DNA of 14,569 bases, taken from JBNKDD01 sp050288085 (lineage in GTDB: Bacteria; Chloroflexota; Anaerolineae; Aggregatilineales; UBA3940). The stretch spans positions 1 to 14,569 of the forward strand of contig JBNKDD010000136.1 in assembly GCA_050288085.1 (NCBI GenBank). Reading direction: 5' to 3'. Positions 6,588 through 13,367 of the stretch are shown here, piece after piece (position 1 is the stretch's first letter; each line of letters begins with the position of its first letter). The translations under genes and the position numbers were made by a program. The notes beneath the pieces were generated by a model. It searched no databases. It was not told the DNA's origin and saw only the letters and a program-made list of their open reading frames with translations.

Positions 6588-9146
6588 ATGCAGCTTCAAT
6601 CCCTGACCGGTCGGTGGCAGTTCCAACAGTCCGGGACAGATGAATGGTTATCCGCAACAGTTCCCGGCGGCGTTCACACCGATTTGTTGGCACTGGGCCA
6701 AATCCCTGATCCCTTCATGGCAGACAACGAACAAAAAGTAACCTGGGTGCTGGAAAAGGATTGGTGCTACCGGCTTACCTTTACCCCGGATTCGGCTCTT
6801 TTATCAGAGGAGCATATCGCCTTAGTATGTGACGGGCTGGACGTTCTGGCCGAAGTGATGCTCAATGGGCAGGTGATCGGCAAGACTGACAACATGTTTC
6901 GCCAGTATCGCTGGGATGTGAAGGAACTCCTGCGTCCTGGCGAAAATGAACTGCTGGTGACCTTCTCCTCTGCGGTAAGGTATACGGCTGAACAGCAGCA
7001 TAATCGCCCACTGACAACCGTAGAGCAGCCCATCCCCGGCTCACCGCATATCCGAAAAGCTCCGTATATGTACGGTTGGGATTGGGGGCCTGCCCTACCA
7101 CCTATCGGAATCTGGCAGGATATCCGCCTTGAGGGATACAGCCTCGCCCGGCTGGATGACGTTCACCTGCGCCAATTCCATGAAAACGGAGCCGTTACCC
7201 TATCGGCAGATCTGACGGTCGAAGCGTGGGGCGATTCTCCCCTGGTCGCGAAGCTGCATCTGGTCGCCCCGGATGGCAGAGAGCAAATCGAGCAGGCCGA
7301 AGTAAAAGACGGTCAGGCGTCGATCCAGATCGCGATCAGCGATCCGGCTTTATGGTGGCCGAACGGTTACGGGGAACAGCCCTTATATCAGGTCACCGTG
7401 TCGATACTGTCCGGTGAAACGCTGTGCGATTCGAGGAACTATCAGATCGGTTTGCGCACTATCGAACTGCGGCAGGAGGCCGATGAGTGGGGGACATCCT
7501 TCCAGTTTGTCGTCAACGGCGTACCCGTTTTCGCTAAAGGCTCGAACTGGATTCCGGCGGATTCTTTTCCGACTCGCCTGAGTGACGATCAACTGGAGCA
7601 CCTGATCAAGAGTGCTGCCGAATCACACCAGAATATGCTGCGGGTTTGGGGTGGCGGCCTGTATGAAGAAGACCGGTTCTATGATCTGTGCGATCAATAC
7701 GGCCTGCTGATCTGGCAGGATTTTATCTTTGCGTGCAGCATCTACCCTCTCGATGAGACTCCCTTCCTGGAAACCCTTGAGCATGAAGTCCGCGATAATG
7801 TGCGGCGGCTGCGTCACCGGGCCAGCCTGGCTTTGTGGTGTGGTAACAACGAAATGGAATGGGGTTGGGAAATTTGGGGTTGGGCTCCCTTCTTTGAGGA
7901 CAAAAACGAGGAAGCCCTGATTGAAGATTTTATGCAGCGCTATCCGCTTGTGCGGCAGTTTTTCTCGTCCATCAAGCCGAAGAACGAACCGCTCTCTGAT
8001 TGGCGCATCTTGCGGGATGCTTATCTGAAATACTTCCACACCACCCTGCCGGATTGGGTAGCCGATTTAGACCCCGATACCCCTTATTGGCCCAGCTCGC
8101 CCTCGTCCAACACGCCCTTCCACGATGTCAACGCCGAGGCTCAGGGCGATATGCATTATTGGGGTGTGTGGCATAATCGCGAACCCTTCACAACCTATCG
8201 TAAGCTCTACCCGCGTTTTATGAGCGAGTTTGGATTCCAATCCCTCCCGCCGGTAGAGACTATCGCCTCATTTGCAGACGAAGCCGATTGGAACATGACC
8301 TCCTATATCATGGAGTATCACCAGCGCGGCAATCACGGCAACGGTTTGATCATCGCCCAGATGACCGATAATTACCGGATGCCAAAGGACTTCGAATCCC
8401 TGGTCTACTTGAGCATGGTCCAGCAGGCCGAAGGGATTCGCCCCGGAGTCGAACACTGGCGGCGCAACATGCACCGGGTATCCGGTACCCTGTACTGGCA
8501 GCTTAACGACTGCTGGCCTGCCGCTTCATGGTCCAGCATCGATTATTATGGCCGCTGGAAGGCGCTCCATTACGCCGCTAAACGCTTCTACGCGCCGATT
8601 CTGCTGTCTATTGAGGATGATGCCCCATCTATGGGGATTCACGTCGTCAGCGACTTACTGGAGCCCTGGGAGGGTGTTGTCCGTTGGTCGATAGAAACAC
8701 TGCAAGGCCACGCATTGGCAGCCGGTCAGGAAACGGTGAACGCCGCTCCTCTCAGCTCTACCCATGTCAAAAGCCTGGATTTTGCAAAGCAATCTAACGA
8801 GCTTGCCAAGCGTGATATTGTGTTCATCTGTGAACTGTGGCAGGAAGATGAACGGGTGGCACTGACGGTCGTGCCGTTCATTCCGAACAAGCATCTCTTG
8901 CTTACCGACCCTGAATTGACGGCAGATATCAACCTGGAAGACGATCAGGTGGTGATCACCGTGCGGGGGAGTTCGCTGGCCCGGTTCATCGAGTTGAAGC
9001 TGGCCGATGCTATCTTCGATCATAACTATGTCGATCTACCGGCTAAACGCCGGAAGACCTTCACCTGCGATTTGCCAGCAGGCTACGATCTCGACCGGGT
9101 TCGTGACGAACTCCAACTGCGTTCTCTATATGATTCGTTTGCATGA
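6588..9146 (+). CDS. Beta-mannosidase, glycoside hydrolase family 2
   Basis: This 852-aa protein, normal for the family, should remove terminal beta-mannose from mannan or glycan fragments. Numbering is from the ATG at 6588. An N-terminal jelly-roll sugar-binding domain covers about residues 1-165 and includes the VPGGVHTDL segment. The beta-mannosidase signature GWDWGP lies at 163-168. An immunoglobulin-like domain follows, with WWPNGYGEQPLY at 256-267. The TIM-barrel catalytic domain holds the acid/base E422 in CGNNE and the nucleophile E547 in MSEFGFQS. Beta-sandwich C-terminal domains end the protein. There is no signal peptide, so it should act in the cytoplasm on imported oligosaccharides, although no transporter is in the window. 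No lesion is seen. Other GH2 activities are less likely given the GWDWGP motif. Confidence 0.95.
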   Translation: MQLQSLTGRWQFQQSGTDEWLSATVPGGVHTDLLALGQIPDPFMADNEQKVTWVLEKDWCYRLTFTPDSALLSEEHIALVCDGLDVLAEVMLNGQVIGKTDNMFRQYRWDVKELLRPGENELLVTFSSAVRYTAEQQHNRPLTTVEQPIPGSPHIRKAPYMYGWDWGPALPPIGIWQDIRLEGYSLARLDDVHLRQFHENGAVTLSADLTVEAWGDSPLVAKLHLVAPDGREQIEQAEVKDGQASIQIAISDPALWWPNGYGEQPLYQVTVSILSGETLCDSRNYQIGLRTIELRQEADEWGTSFQFVVNGVPVFAKGSNWIPADSFPTRLSDDQLEHLIKSAAESHQNMLRVWGGGLYEEDRFYDLCDQYGLLIWQDFIFACSIYPLDETPFLETLEHEVRDNVRRLRHRASLALWCGNNEMEWGWEIWGWAPFFEDKNEEALIEDFMQRYPLVRQFFSSIKPKNEPLSDWRILRDAYLKYFHTTLPDWVADLDPDTPYWPSSPSSNTPFHDVNAEAQGDMHYWGVWHNREPFTTYRKLYPRFMSEFGFQSLPPVETIASFADEADWNMTSYIMEYHQRGNHGNGLIIAQMTDNYRMPKDFESLVYLSMVQQAEGIRPGVEHWRRNMHRVSGTLYWQLNDCWPAASWSSIDYYGRWKALHYAAKRFYAPILLSIEDDAPSMGIHVVSDLLEPWEGVVRWSIETLQGHALAAGQETVNAAPLSSTHVKSLDFAKQSNELAKRDIVFICELWQEDERVALTVVPFIPNKHLLLTDPELTADINLEDDQVVITVRGSSLARFIELKLADAIFDHNYVDLPAKRRKTFTCDLPAGYDLDRVRDELQLRSLYDSFA

Positions 9147-9167
9147 TTCGTGGGGACACGGCATCAG

Positions 9168-9187
9168 GTCAAGTCGGGCGGATTTGT
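9168..9187 (+). repeat. Direct repeat, copy 1 (partner at 9353-9372)
   Basis: Twenty bases starting GTCAAGTCGGGC recur 185 bases downstream with 18 of 20 identical. This copy lies just after the mannosidase stop, and the pair brackets the structured element at 9223-9316. Confidence 0.7.
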
Positions 9188-9222
9188 GGGTATGTTTCAC
9201 CTTGGTGGCGACGATTAGTTAG

Positions 9223-9316
9223 TTACCCCCCATGATGCTCCACCTTCGGTGTTCGCATCATCCGCCCCCCTTGCAAGGGGGGCAAAATTCGAGCGACAGC
9301 GAGAATTGGGGGGTAA
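9223..9316. repeat. MITE-like element with inverted ends and three internal hairpins
   Basis: TTACCCCCCA at 9223-9232 is the exact inverted complement of 9307-9316, giving a 94-base element. Three hairpins sit inside it. The first, 9234-9259, pairs GATGC with GCATC and CACC with GGTG around TTC. The second, 9264-9283, is a perfect 20-base palindrome centred on TTGCAA with six-C and six-G arms. The third, 9286-9307, pairs AATTC with GAATT plus an inner GC pair. There is no open frame of note. It sits between the mannosidase and the L7/L12-like gene and could act as a transcription barrier. No convincing target-site duplication directly abuts the ends. Confidence 0.7.
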
Positions 9317-9352
9317 TGATTTAGATATTTACCATTAACTTAAAATCCACCT

Positions 9353-9372
9353 GTCAAGTCGGGCTGAGTTGT
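9353..9372 (+). repeat. Direct repeat, copy 2 (partner at 9168-9187)
   Basis: This copy matches 9168-9187 at 18 of 20 bases. Its final TTGT forms the start of the -35 box proposed for the 9439 gene, so the duplicated segment overlaps a promoter. Confidence 0.7.
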
Positions 9373-9396
9373 ACAAACAGGCGGGGTCATTATACT
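9369..9396 (+). promoter_or_regulatory. Candidate promoter for the L7/L12-like small protein
   Basis: TTGTAC (9369-9374), a 16-base spacer and TATACT (9391-9396) form a plausible sigma-70-type promoter starting near 9403. This would give the small gene its own transcript, independent of the mannosidase. Confidence 0.55.
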
Positions 9397-9438
9397 GAGC
9401 ACTATCTGCAATTCAGTAATCAGGGAAGGATAGGAATC

Positions 9439-9681
9439 ATGGAAAGTCGTCACATACTTGAATTATTGCAGCGTGTAGCCAAACTGGAACGGCAGGTTAC
9501 CTTTCTGCTTGAGCACCTGGGTTTAGAATATGAAGAAGACCTCACCGAAGGCGCATCGCCGGAAGTGCTTGAACTGATGCGCCGAGGGAAAAAGATAGAT
9601 GCCATCAAGCTGTTCAGAGAAGAAACCGGCCTGGGATTAAAAGAAGCCAAAGATTTCATCGACTCGCTGGGCGATTTCTAG
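9439..9681 (+). CDS. Small protein with ribosomal L7/L12 C-terminal-like domain
   Basis: This 80-aa protein has two parts. Residues 3-30 form a leucine-rich amphipathic helix (ILELLQRVAKLERQVTFLL), probably a coiled coil for dimerisation. Residues about 42-78 resemble the ribosomal L7/L12 C-terminal domain, including KKIDAIKLFREETGLGLKEA. In L7/L12 this region contacts translation factors. The protein lacks the true L7/L12 N-terminal stalk-binding domain and is about two thirds of its length, so it is not rplL itself. GGGAAGGA (9423-9430) precedes the ATG by eight bases. It is convergent with the next gene, 26 bases away. Function is unknown. A translation-factor or ribosome-linked role is an inference from the fold. 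Confidence 0.85.
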   Translation: MESRHILELLQRVAKLERQVTFLLEHLGLEYEEDLTEGASPEVLELMRRGKKIDAIKLFREETGLGLKEAKDFIDSLGDF

Positions 9682-9707
9682 CCTTATCCGAGGGCGCACC
9701 CTGACGA

Positions 9708-10694
9708 TCAATCCGATCGGCGGTCGTTATAGACCGGCCTGCCGAGCTTCCGCATTAACCAGGCAAAAGCGCGTTGGAACAGGTTTTCGCGCTGGATATG
9801 GAAGGACTCCAGCACGTCCTGGTGATCGATCTCTTCCCCTGACCGGCGGGCCAGCCAATCACGGTATTCGATCATCCACCCGATCAGGTCGGCTTCGGTG
9901 TGGCCGGGGAACAGCTCCAGCAAATCTTCCTCGGCGATATAATCGGCCATCGGTTGATAGATGGTGCGGTACCAGATGCAGGCTGCTTCCGGCAGGGTGA
10001 AGGTTCGCCTTTCGATTTGCTCCAGGTAATGGCGGTGCAGGCCGATTTCCATCTCCAACAAGCGGTAGTATCCGGGCTCGGTAAATATGATCCGTTGGTT
10101 GGGGCAGGTCTGGTCAAGCTGCGTTTTGTCCAGGAAGGCCAGATATTCGTTACGGATGAACACATCTTTCTTGTCATCGTCGGCTTCTAACGGCACTCGC
10201 GATGAGTATTCCCAGACATGTCCTTCGATGGTTTCCGCCCCGGCCTGACGGGCGACCGAAATCCGGTGGTTGCCATCCCGTACAAAGTAGATCTCGTCAA
10301 CCTTGTAAACCTCAATCGGCGGCAGTCCGCCCTCAAAAGTCAGGGCGTTGACTTCCTGCCAGCGCTTTGATAAGTGTTCACGGCGGGGCAAAAAGGTGCG
10401 GGTAAAATCGTCGTAGCGGGCCATGCTGCCCACAATTTTCTTGAGCGGTATCTGTTGGATTCCCAGGTAGTTGCTTTGCTCCAATCGCAGCTGCTGGCGA
10501 ACCTGCTCAAAAGATAGCAGATCGCGAGGGTTCCACCGCAGGAAGGCCATCATATCCTGTAAGGTGGCGCGCAGCCGTGCCCGCGCAAATTCCTGTTCAA
10601 CCCTGCCACTACTACCAATACCACCACTTATACCATAGGCCATTGTACGACGTACCTCCTCACCAGATGGAGGTCGTTGTTGGAATACAGTCAT
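9708..10694 (-). CDS. DGNHR-motif protein of ParB/sulfiredoxin-like fold
   Basis: In this 328-aa protein the recognisable core is about residues 80-165. A segment LPPIEVYKVDEIYFV leads into DGNHR (140-144) and then ISVARQAGAETIEGHV. That pattern (short beta strand, D-G-N/x-H-R, helix) is typical of the ParB/Srx nucleotide-binding fold. The N-terminus has a Gly/Ser-rich stretch (20-30) and a basic helix, and FRTFLP-like and RW segments precede the core. The C-terminal part (about 205-328) is helical and aromatic and is not recognised. There are no membrane segments and no helix-turn-helix of the chromosome-partitioning type, so it is not a canonical ParB. A CGGAGA site (RNA sense) lies six bases before the ATG. 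Its promoter interlocks with that of the divergent aminotransferase. Biochemical role unknown; it may bind or modify nucleotides or DNA. Confidence 0.8.
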   Translation of the reverse strand: MTVFQQRPPSGEEVRRTMAYGISGGIGSSGRVEQEFARARLRATLQDMMAFLRWNPRDLLSFEQVRQQLRLEQSNYLGIQQIPLKKIVGSMARYDDFTRTFLPRREHLSKRWQEVNALTFEGGLPPIEVYKVDEIYFVRDGNHRISVARQAGAETIEGHVWEYSSRVPLEADDDKKDVFIRNEYLAFLDKTQLDQTCPNQRIIFTEPGYYRLLEMEIGLHRHYLEQIERRTFTLPEAACIWYRTIYQPMADYIAEEDLLELFPGHTEADLIGWMIEYRDWLARRSGEEIDHQDVLESFHIQRENLFQRAFAWLMRKLGRPVYNDRRSD

Positions 10695-10773
10695 TCAATT
10701 CTCCGGGACTTTACGGGTGTGTTTAATGTCTGGGGCAGTACAGGCTTTTGCTCCTTACTTTAAATACACCCGG

Positions 10774-10802
10774 ATTATACGATTCGGTTGACCAAAGGTC
10801 AT
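10774..10802 (-). promoter_or_regulatory. Candidate promoter for the DGNHR gene
   Basis: On the minus strand ATGACC (-35, 10797-10802), a 17-base spacer and a perfect TATAAT (-10, 10774-10779) point towards the DGNHR gene. Its -35 lies inside the spacer of the opposing promoter. Confidence 0.55.
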
Positions 10803-10815
10803 TTTGTAGTATACC
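10788..10815 (+). promoter_or_regulatory. Candidate promoter for the aminotransferase gene
   Basis: TTGACC (10788-10793), a 16-base spacer and TATACC (10810-10815) would start transcription near 10822. The inverted repeat TGACC-AAA-GGTCA (10789-10801) spans the -35 boxes of both divergent promoters. Confidence 0.6.
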
Positions 10816-10858
10816 ATAGCTCTTATCAGGGCGGAGCAATTGAATCTGATCTGTAATC

Positions 10859-10866
10859 AAGGAGAA
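10859..10866 (+). promoter_or_regulatory. Ribosome binding site that decides the aminotransferase start
   Basis: AAGGAGAA ends nine bases before the ATG at 10876. The longer in-frame TTG at 10840 has no such site and would place the ribosome binding site inside the gene. Confidence 0.75.
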
Positions 10867-10875
10867 GAAGCACAC

Positions 10876-12189
10876 ATGAGTCGAGAGCGTTCAAAGACGC
10901 AGGCCATGTACCGTCGAGCCAGCCAGGTCATGCCCTATGGTGTAAGCTCCAATTTCCGTTATTGGGGTGAGGAAGATACCTATGTAATGACACGGGCAGA
11001 AGGCCCTTATATGTGGGATGCGGATGGCAACCGGTATATTGACTACCGGTTAGGGTTCGGCCCGATTATCCTGGGCCACTCTTACCCGGCGGTCGTCAAG
11101 CGGGTGCAGGAGGCAATCACTGAGGGGACGGTCTTTGCCTGGACAACCGAGAAAGAAATCAAGGCTGCCGAGCGGATCGTGAGGATGTGCCCCAGTGTGG
11201 ATATGGTACGTTTCGCCAACTCCGGGACGGAAGCCACCATGCACGCATTGCGCATTGCCCGTGCTTATAACAACCGTGAGCGTTTCATCAAATTTGAAGG
11301 GCAGTATCACGGGATGTACGATTATGTGCTGTATAGCACGGCATCCTCCAACAAAGATGGAATCGGCCCGCGTGATAACCCGACCAATATGAAGGTCAGC
11401 CAGGGTATCCCACAGCACATGACCGACTACGTGATCAACCTGCCGTTCAACGATTTCGAGCTGCTCGAAAAAACCGTTGAGAAGCATGGTGAGGAACTGG
11501 CCGCGATCATCGTTGAGCCGATCATGGGGAATGCCGCCGGGGTGATGCCTGCCCCCGGTTGGCTGGAAAAAATCCGCGAACTGTGTGATAAGTACGACAT
11601 CGTCATGATCATGGACGAGGTGAAGACCGGCTTCCGCATTGCCAACGGTGGAGCCGCCGAGTATTTCGGTGTCAATGCTGACCTGTCCACCTATGCCAAA
11701 GCGCTTGGCAACGGCTTCCCGGTTGCAGCGATTGGTGGCAAAGAGAAGTTCATGATGGTGATCGAACCGGGTAAGGTGGCTCATGGAGGAACCTACACCG
11801 GTAACACAGTCGCCGTGGCGGCTGCCAGTGCAACCCTTGAGGTGCTGGAAAAAGAAGATGTGATCGGTACCATTAACCAGCGCGGCCAGCAGTTGATGAG
11901 CGGTATGGGCGAAATTCTAACCGATGCCGGTATCCCGCACGCCTTTTCTGGTGTGCCGTCGTTATTCGGGATCCTGCTCGGTATAGAAGAGGTTCCGACC
12001 GACTTCCGCGCATATCTGGAAGGTGACGCCGATCTGTATGAGGCGATTGCCATGGAGCTGATCGAGCGCGGTGTGATGCCCGACAGTGACGGGCGTGAAC
12101 CCTGGTTCCTGTGCTACACGCTGTCTGAGCAGGACGTAGCCGATACGCTCACTGCCTTTGAAGAAGCCGTAAAGGTAGCGAAAGAGTAG
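10876..12189 (+). CDS. Class III PLP aminotransferase, glutamate-1-semialdehyde aminomutase-like
   Basis: This 437-aa protein is of typical length. Numbering is from the ATG at 10876. The segment FANSGTEATMHALRIAR (113-129), YHGMYD with H145, D247 in IMDEVKTGFR, the PLP lysine K275 in YAKALGNGFPVAAIGG and GGTYTGN (304-310) identify fold-type I, subgroup III, in the GSA aminomutase-like branch. True HemL enzymes make 5-aminolevulinate. Many relatives in this branch are ordinary aminotransferases of unknown substrate, and no haem-pathway gene is nearby, so HemL is not assigned. A MoaD/ThiS-type carrier starts eight bases after the stop, suggesting co-translation. Expression is probably coupled to the divergent DGNHR gene through interlocking promoters. 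The family is certain and the substrate unknown. Confidence 0.9.
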   Translation: MSRERSKTQAMYRRASQVMPYGVSSNFRYWGEEDTYVMTRAEGPYMWDADGNRYIDYRLGFGPIILGHSYPAVVKRVQEAITEGTVFAWTTEKEIKAAERIVRMCPSVDMVRFANSGTEATMHALRIARAYNNRERFIKFEGQYHGMYDYVLYSTASSNKDGIGPRDNPTNMKVSQGIPQHMTDYVINLPFNDFELLEKTVEKHGEELAAIIVEPIMGNAAGVMPAPGWLEKIRELCDKYDIVMIMDEVKTGFRIANGGAAEYFGVNADLSTYAKALGNGFPVAAIGGKEKFMMVIEPGKVAHGGTYTGNTVAVAAASATLEVLEKEDVIGTINQRGQQLMSGMGEILTDAGIPHAFSGVPSLFGILLGIEEVPTDFRAYLEGDADLYEAIAMELIERGVMPDSDGREPWFLCYTLSEQDVADTLTAFEEAVKVAKE

Positions 12190-12197
12190 GTTGGCTT

Positions 12198-12437
12198 TTG
12201 ATACGGGTTCATGTGCGTCTGCTTGGCGGGCTGCGGGATAAACTCCCCGCCGAAGCAAAAGGGCGTATCACGTTAGAGCTTCCCGCAGAGTCTACACTCG
12301 TTTCCCTGGGTGATAGACTGGGCATCAGTAAACCATACCGGATAGCCCGCAATGGGGCCGTTGTCAACCGTGACGACATGATCCTGTTAGAAGACGGCGA
12401 CCAGATCGACATCTTCCGTTCCGCATCAGGCGGTTGA
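12198..12437 (+). CDS. MoaD/ThiS-family sulfur carrier protein with C-terminal Gly-Gly
   Basis: This 79-aa beta-grasp (ubiquitin-like) protein begins with strand IRVHVRLLGGLRD, carries the late DGDQIDIF strand and ends exactly in SASGG-stop. That diglycine tail is the site adenylated by an E1-like enzyme and converted to thiocarboxylate for sulfur delivery (molybdopterin, thiamine, cysteine or other thiolated products). The start is a TTG at 12198. It is chosen because the next in-frame start would remove half of the first strand. The only Shine-Dalgarno-like sequence is TAGG, overlapping the stop of the aminotransferase eight bases upstream, so translation is probably coupled. A matching E1-rhodanese gene lies at the right edge. 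MoaD and ThiS cannot be distinguished from the sequence alone. Confidence 0.88.
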   Translation: MIRVHVRLLGGLRDKLPAEAKGRITLELPAESTLVSLGDRLGISKPYRIARNGAVVNRDDMILLEDGDQIDIFRSASGG

Positions 12438-12452
12438 ACAATATTATGGATA

Positions 12453-12481
12453 AGGGGCAGCCGCTAAGAGTGGCTGCCTCT
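12453..12481 (+). other. Stem-loop between the carrier and GNAT genes
   Basis: GGCAGCC (12456-12462) pairs perfectly with GGCTGCC (12472-12478) across a nine-base loop, and flanking pairs extend the stem to about ten. On the plus strand it is not followed by a T run, so it is not a classical terminator for the carrier. It may be an mRNA processing, stability or translation-control structure. Confidence 0.5.
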
Positions 12482-12500
12482 GAAGATCAATCAAAAAAAA

Positions 12501-13364
12501 ATGACGGCATCACCAACCCCTCTGACCACAGCCGATCACCGGCATGTCCTGCAACTGTTCCAACATACGCTGCGGTATCACGCGCATATCGATTGGCAAA
12601 GCCTCCCTCAATGGCTGTCCGATCCCCGATTCCACTGTTGGGTCACCAGGGAGGATGACGTGGTTCAATCGTTGTTGGGCGCAACCATACATGTACCGCC
12701 TGAAGGTAACGGTGAGCCAGCGGCCTGGCTGCGCTTTGCAATTCCCGATCAAGCCACCCTGGCAGATACGACCCTTGATCCTTTGTGGGAGGTGCTCTAC
12801 CAGGATTTGCTGGAGGCGGGGGTTACCCAGATCGGACTGCTTATCTACAATGAATGGATCGAGCAGCCGATAGCCCGGTGGGGATTTGAGCGCACGAATG
12901 CGGTTGTCACCATGCAGCGCAAGCGCGGGGATATCCCTTTACAACATCAGTCTCAGGCAGCTATTCGAGAGGCCAGGCACGCCGACCTGGAATCGATTGC
13001 CCTGTTAGATGCGGTGGCCTTTGAACCTATCTGGCAGTACAGTTCTCAAACACTGGCGATAGCCGCCGGGCAGTCTGCCTCCTTCACCGTGTTGGAGCAG
13101 GATGGTGAAATATTGGGATACCAGCTCAGCACCCAATATCCAGGGAGCTGTCATCTGGCCCGGTTAGCCGTCCACCCGGCGGTGCAGGGTCACGGGTTTG
13201 GTGGGCGGCTGGTTGGGGAGATGTTACAGTTTTTCCAGGAGCGACACGTCAGAACTACCACGGTTAACACGCAGGAAGATAACGTCCATTCCCAGCATCT
13301 CTATAAACGTTTCGGCTTCGAATTTACCGGCGAACGGGCTCCGGTCTGGACGCGCTGTCTTTAG
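12501..13364 (+). CDS. GNAT-family N-acetyltransferase, probably two-lobed
   Basis: This 287-aa protein has a clear C-terminal GNAT domain at about residues 150-287. CHLARLAVHPAVQGHGFGG carries the acetyl-CoA pyrophosphate loop Q229-G-H-G-F-G234, and NVHSQHLYKRFGFEFTGER is the usual final strand-helix part. Residues about 10-145 look like a degenerate second GNAT lobe: the WGFERTNAVVTMQR segment resembles a GNAT C-terminal strand, but no acetyl-CoA loop is visible. Such tandem proteins often use one lobe for catalysis and the other for structure. The acceptor substrate is unknown. The ATG directly follows eight A residues with no Shine-Dalgarno sequence. The stop lies three bases from the end of the convergent exporter gene. 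Confidence 0.85.
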   Translation: MTASPTPLTTADHRHVLQLFQHTLRYHAHIDWQSLPQWLSDPRFHCWVTREDDVVQSLLGATIHVPPEGNGEPAAWLRFAIPDQATLADTTLDPLWEVLYQDLLEAGVTQIGLLIYNEWIEQPIARWGFERTNAVVTMQRKRGDIPLQHQSQAAIREARHADLESIALLDAVAFEPIWQYSSQTLAIAAGQSASFTVLEQDGEILGYQLSTQYPGSCHLARLAVHPAVQGHGFGGRLVGEMLQFFQERHVRTTTVNTQEDNVHSQHLYKRFGFEFTGERAPVWTRCL

Positions 13365-13367
13365 TGA

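Noticed and set aside
9684..9707. Short AGGG/CCCT hairpin between the convergent genes as a terminator
   Set aside because: The stem is only about four pairs with no T run on either strand.
10840..10875. N-terminal extension of the aminotransferase from a TTG at 10840
   Set aside because: The AAGGAGAA ribosome binding site lies inside this stretch and points to the ATG at 10876.
11050..11784. A 244-codon minus-strand frame inside the aminotransferase gene
   Set aside because: It overlaps the conserved PLP core of a certain gene, and its translation is histidine-rich with no recognisable motif.
12434..12658. A 74-codon frame overlapping the carrier stop and the acetyltransferase start
   Set aside because: It has no ribosome binding site and no family resemblance, and most of it overlaps the GNAT gene in another frame. 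It is kept only as part of the A-run observation.
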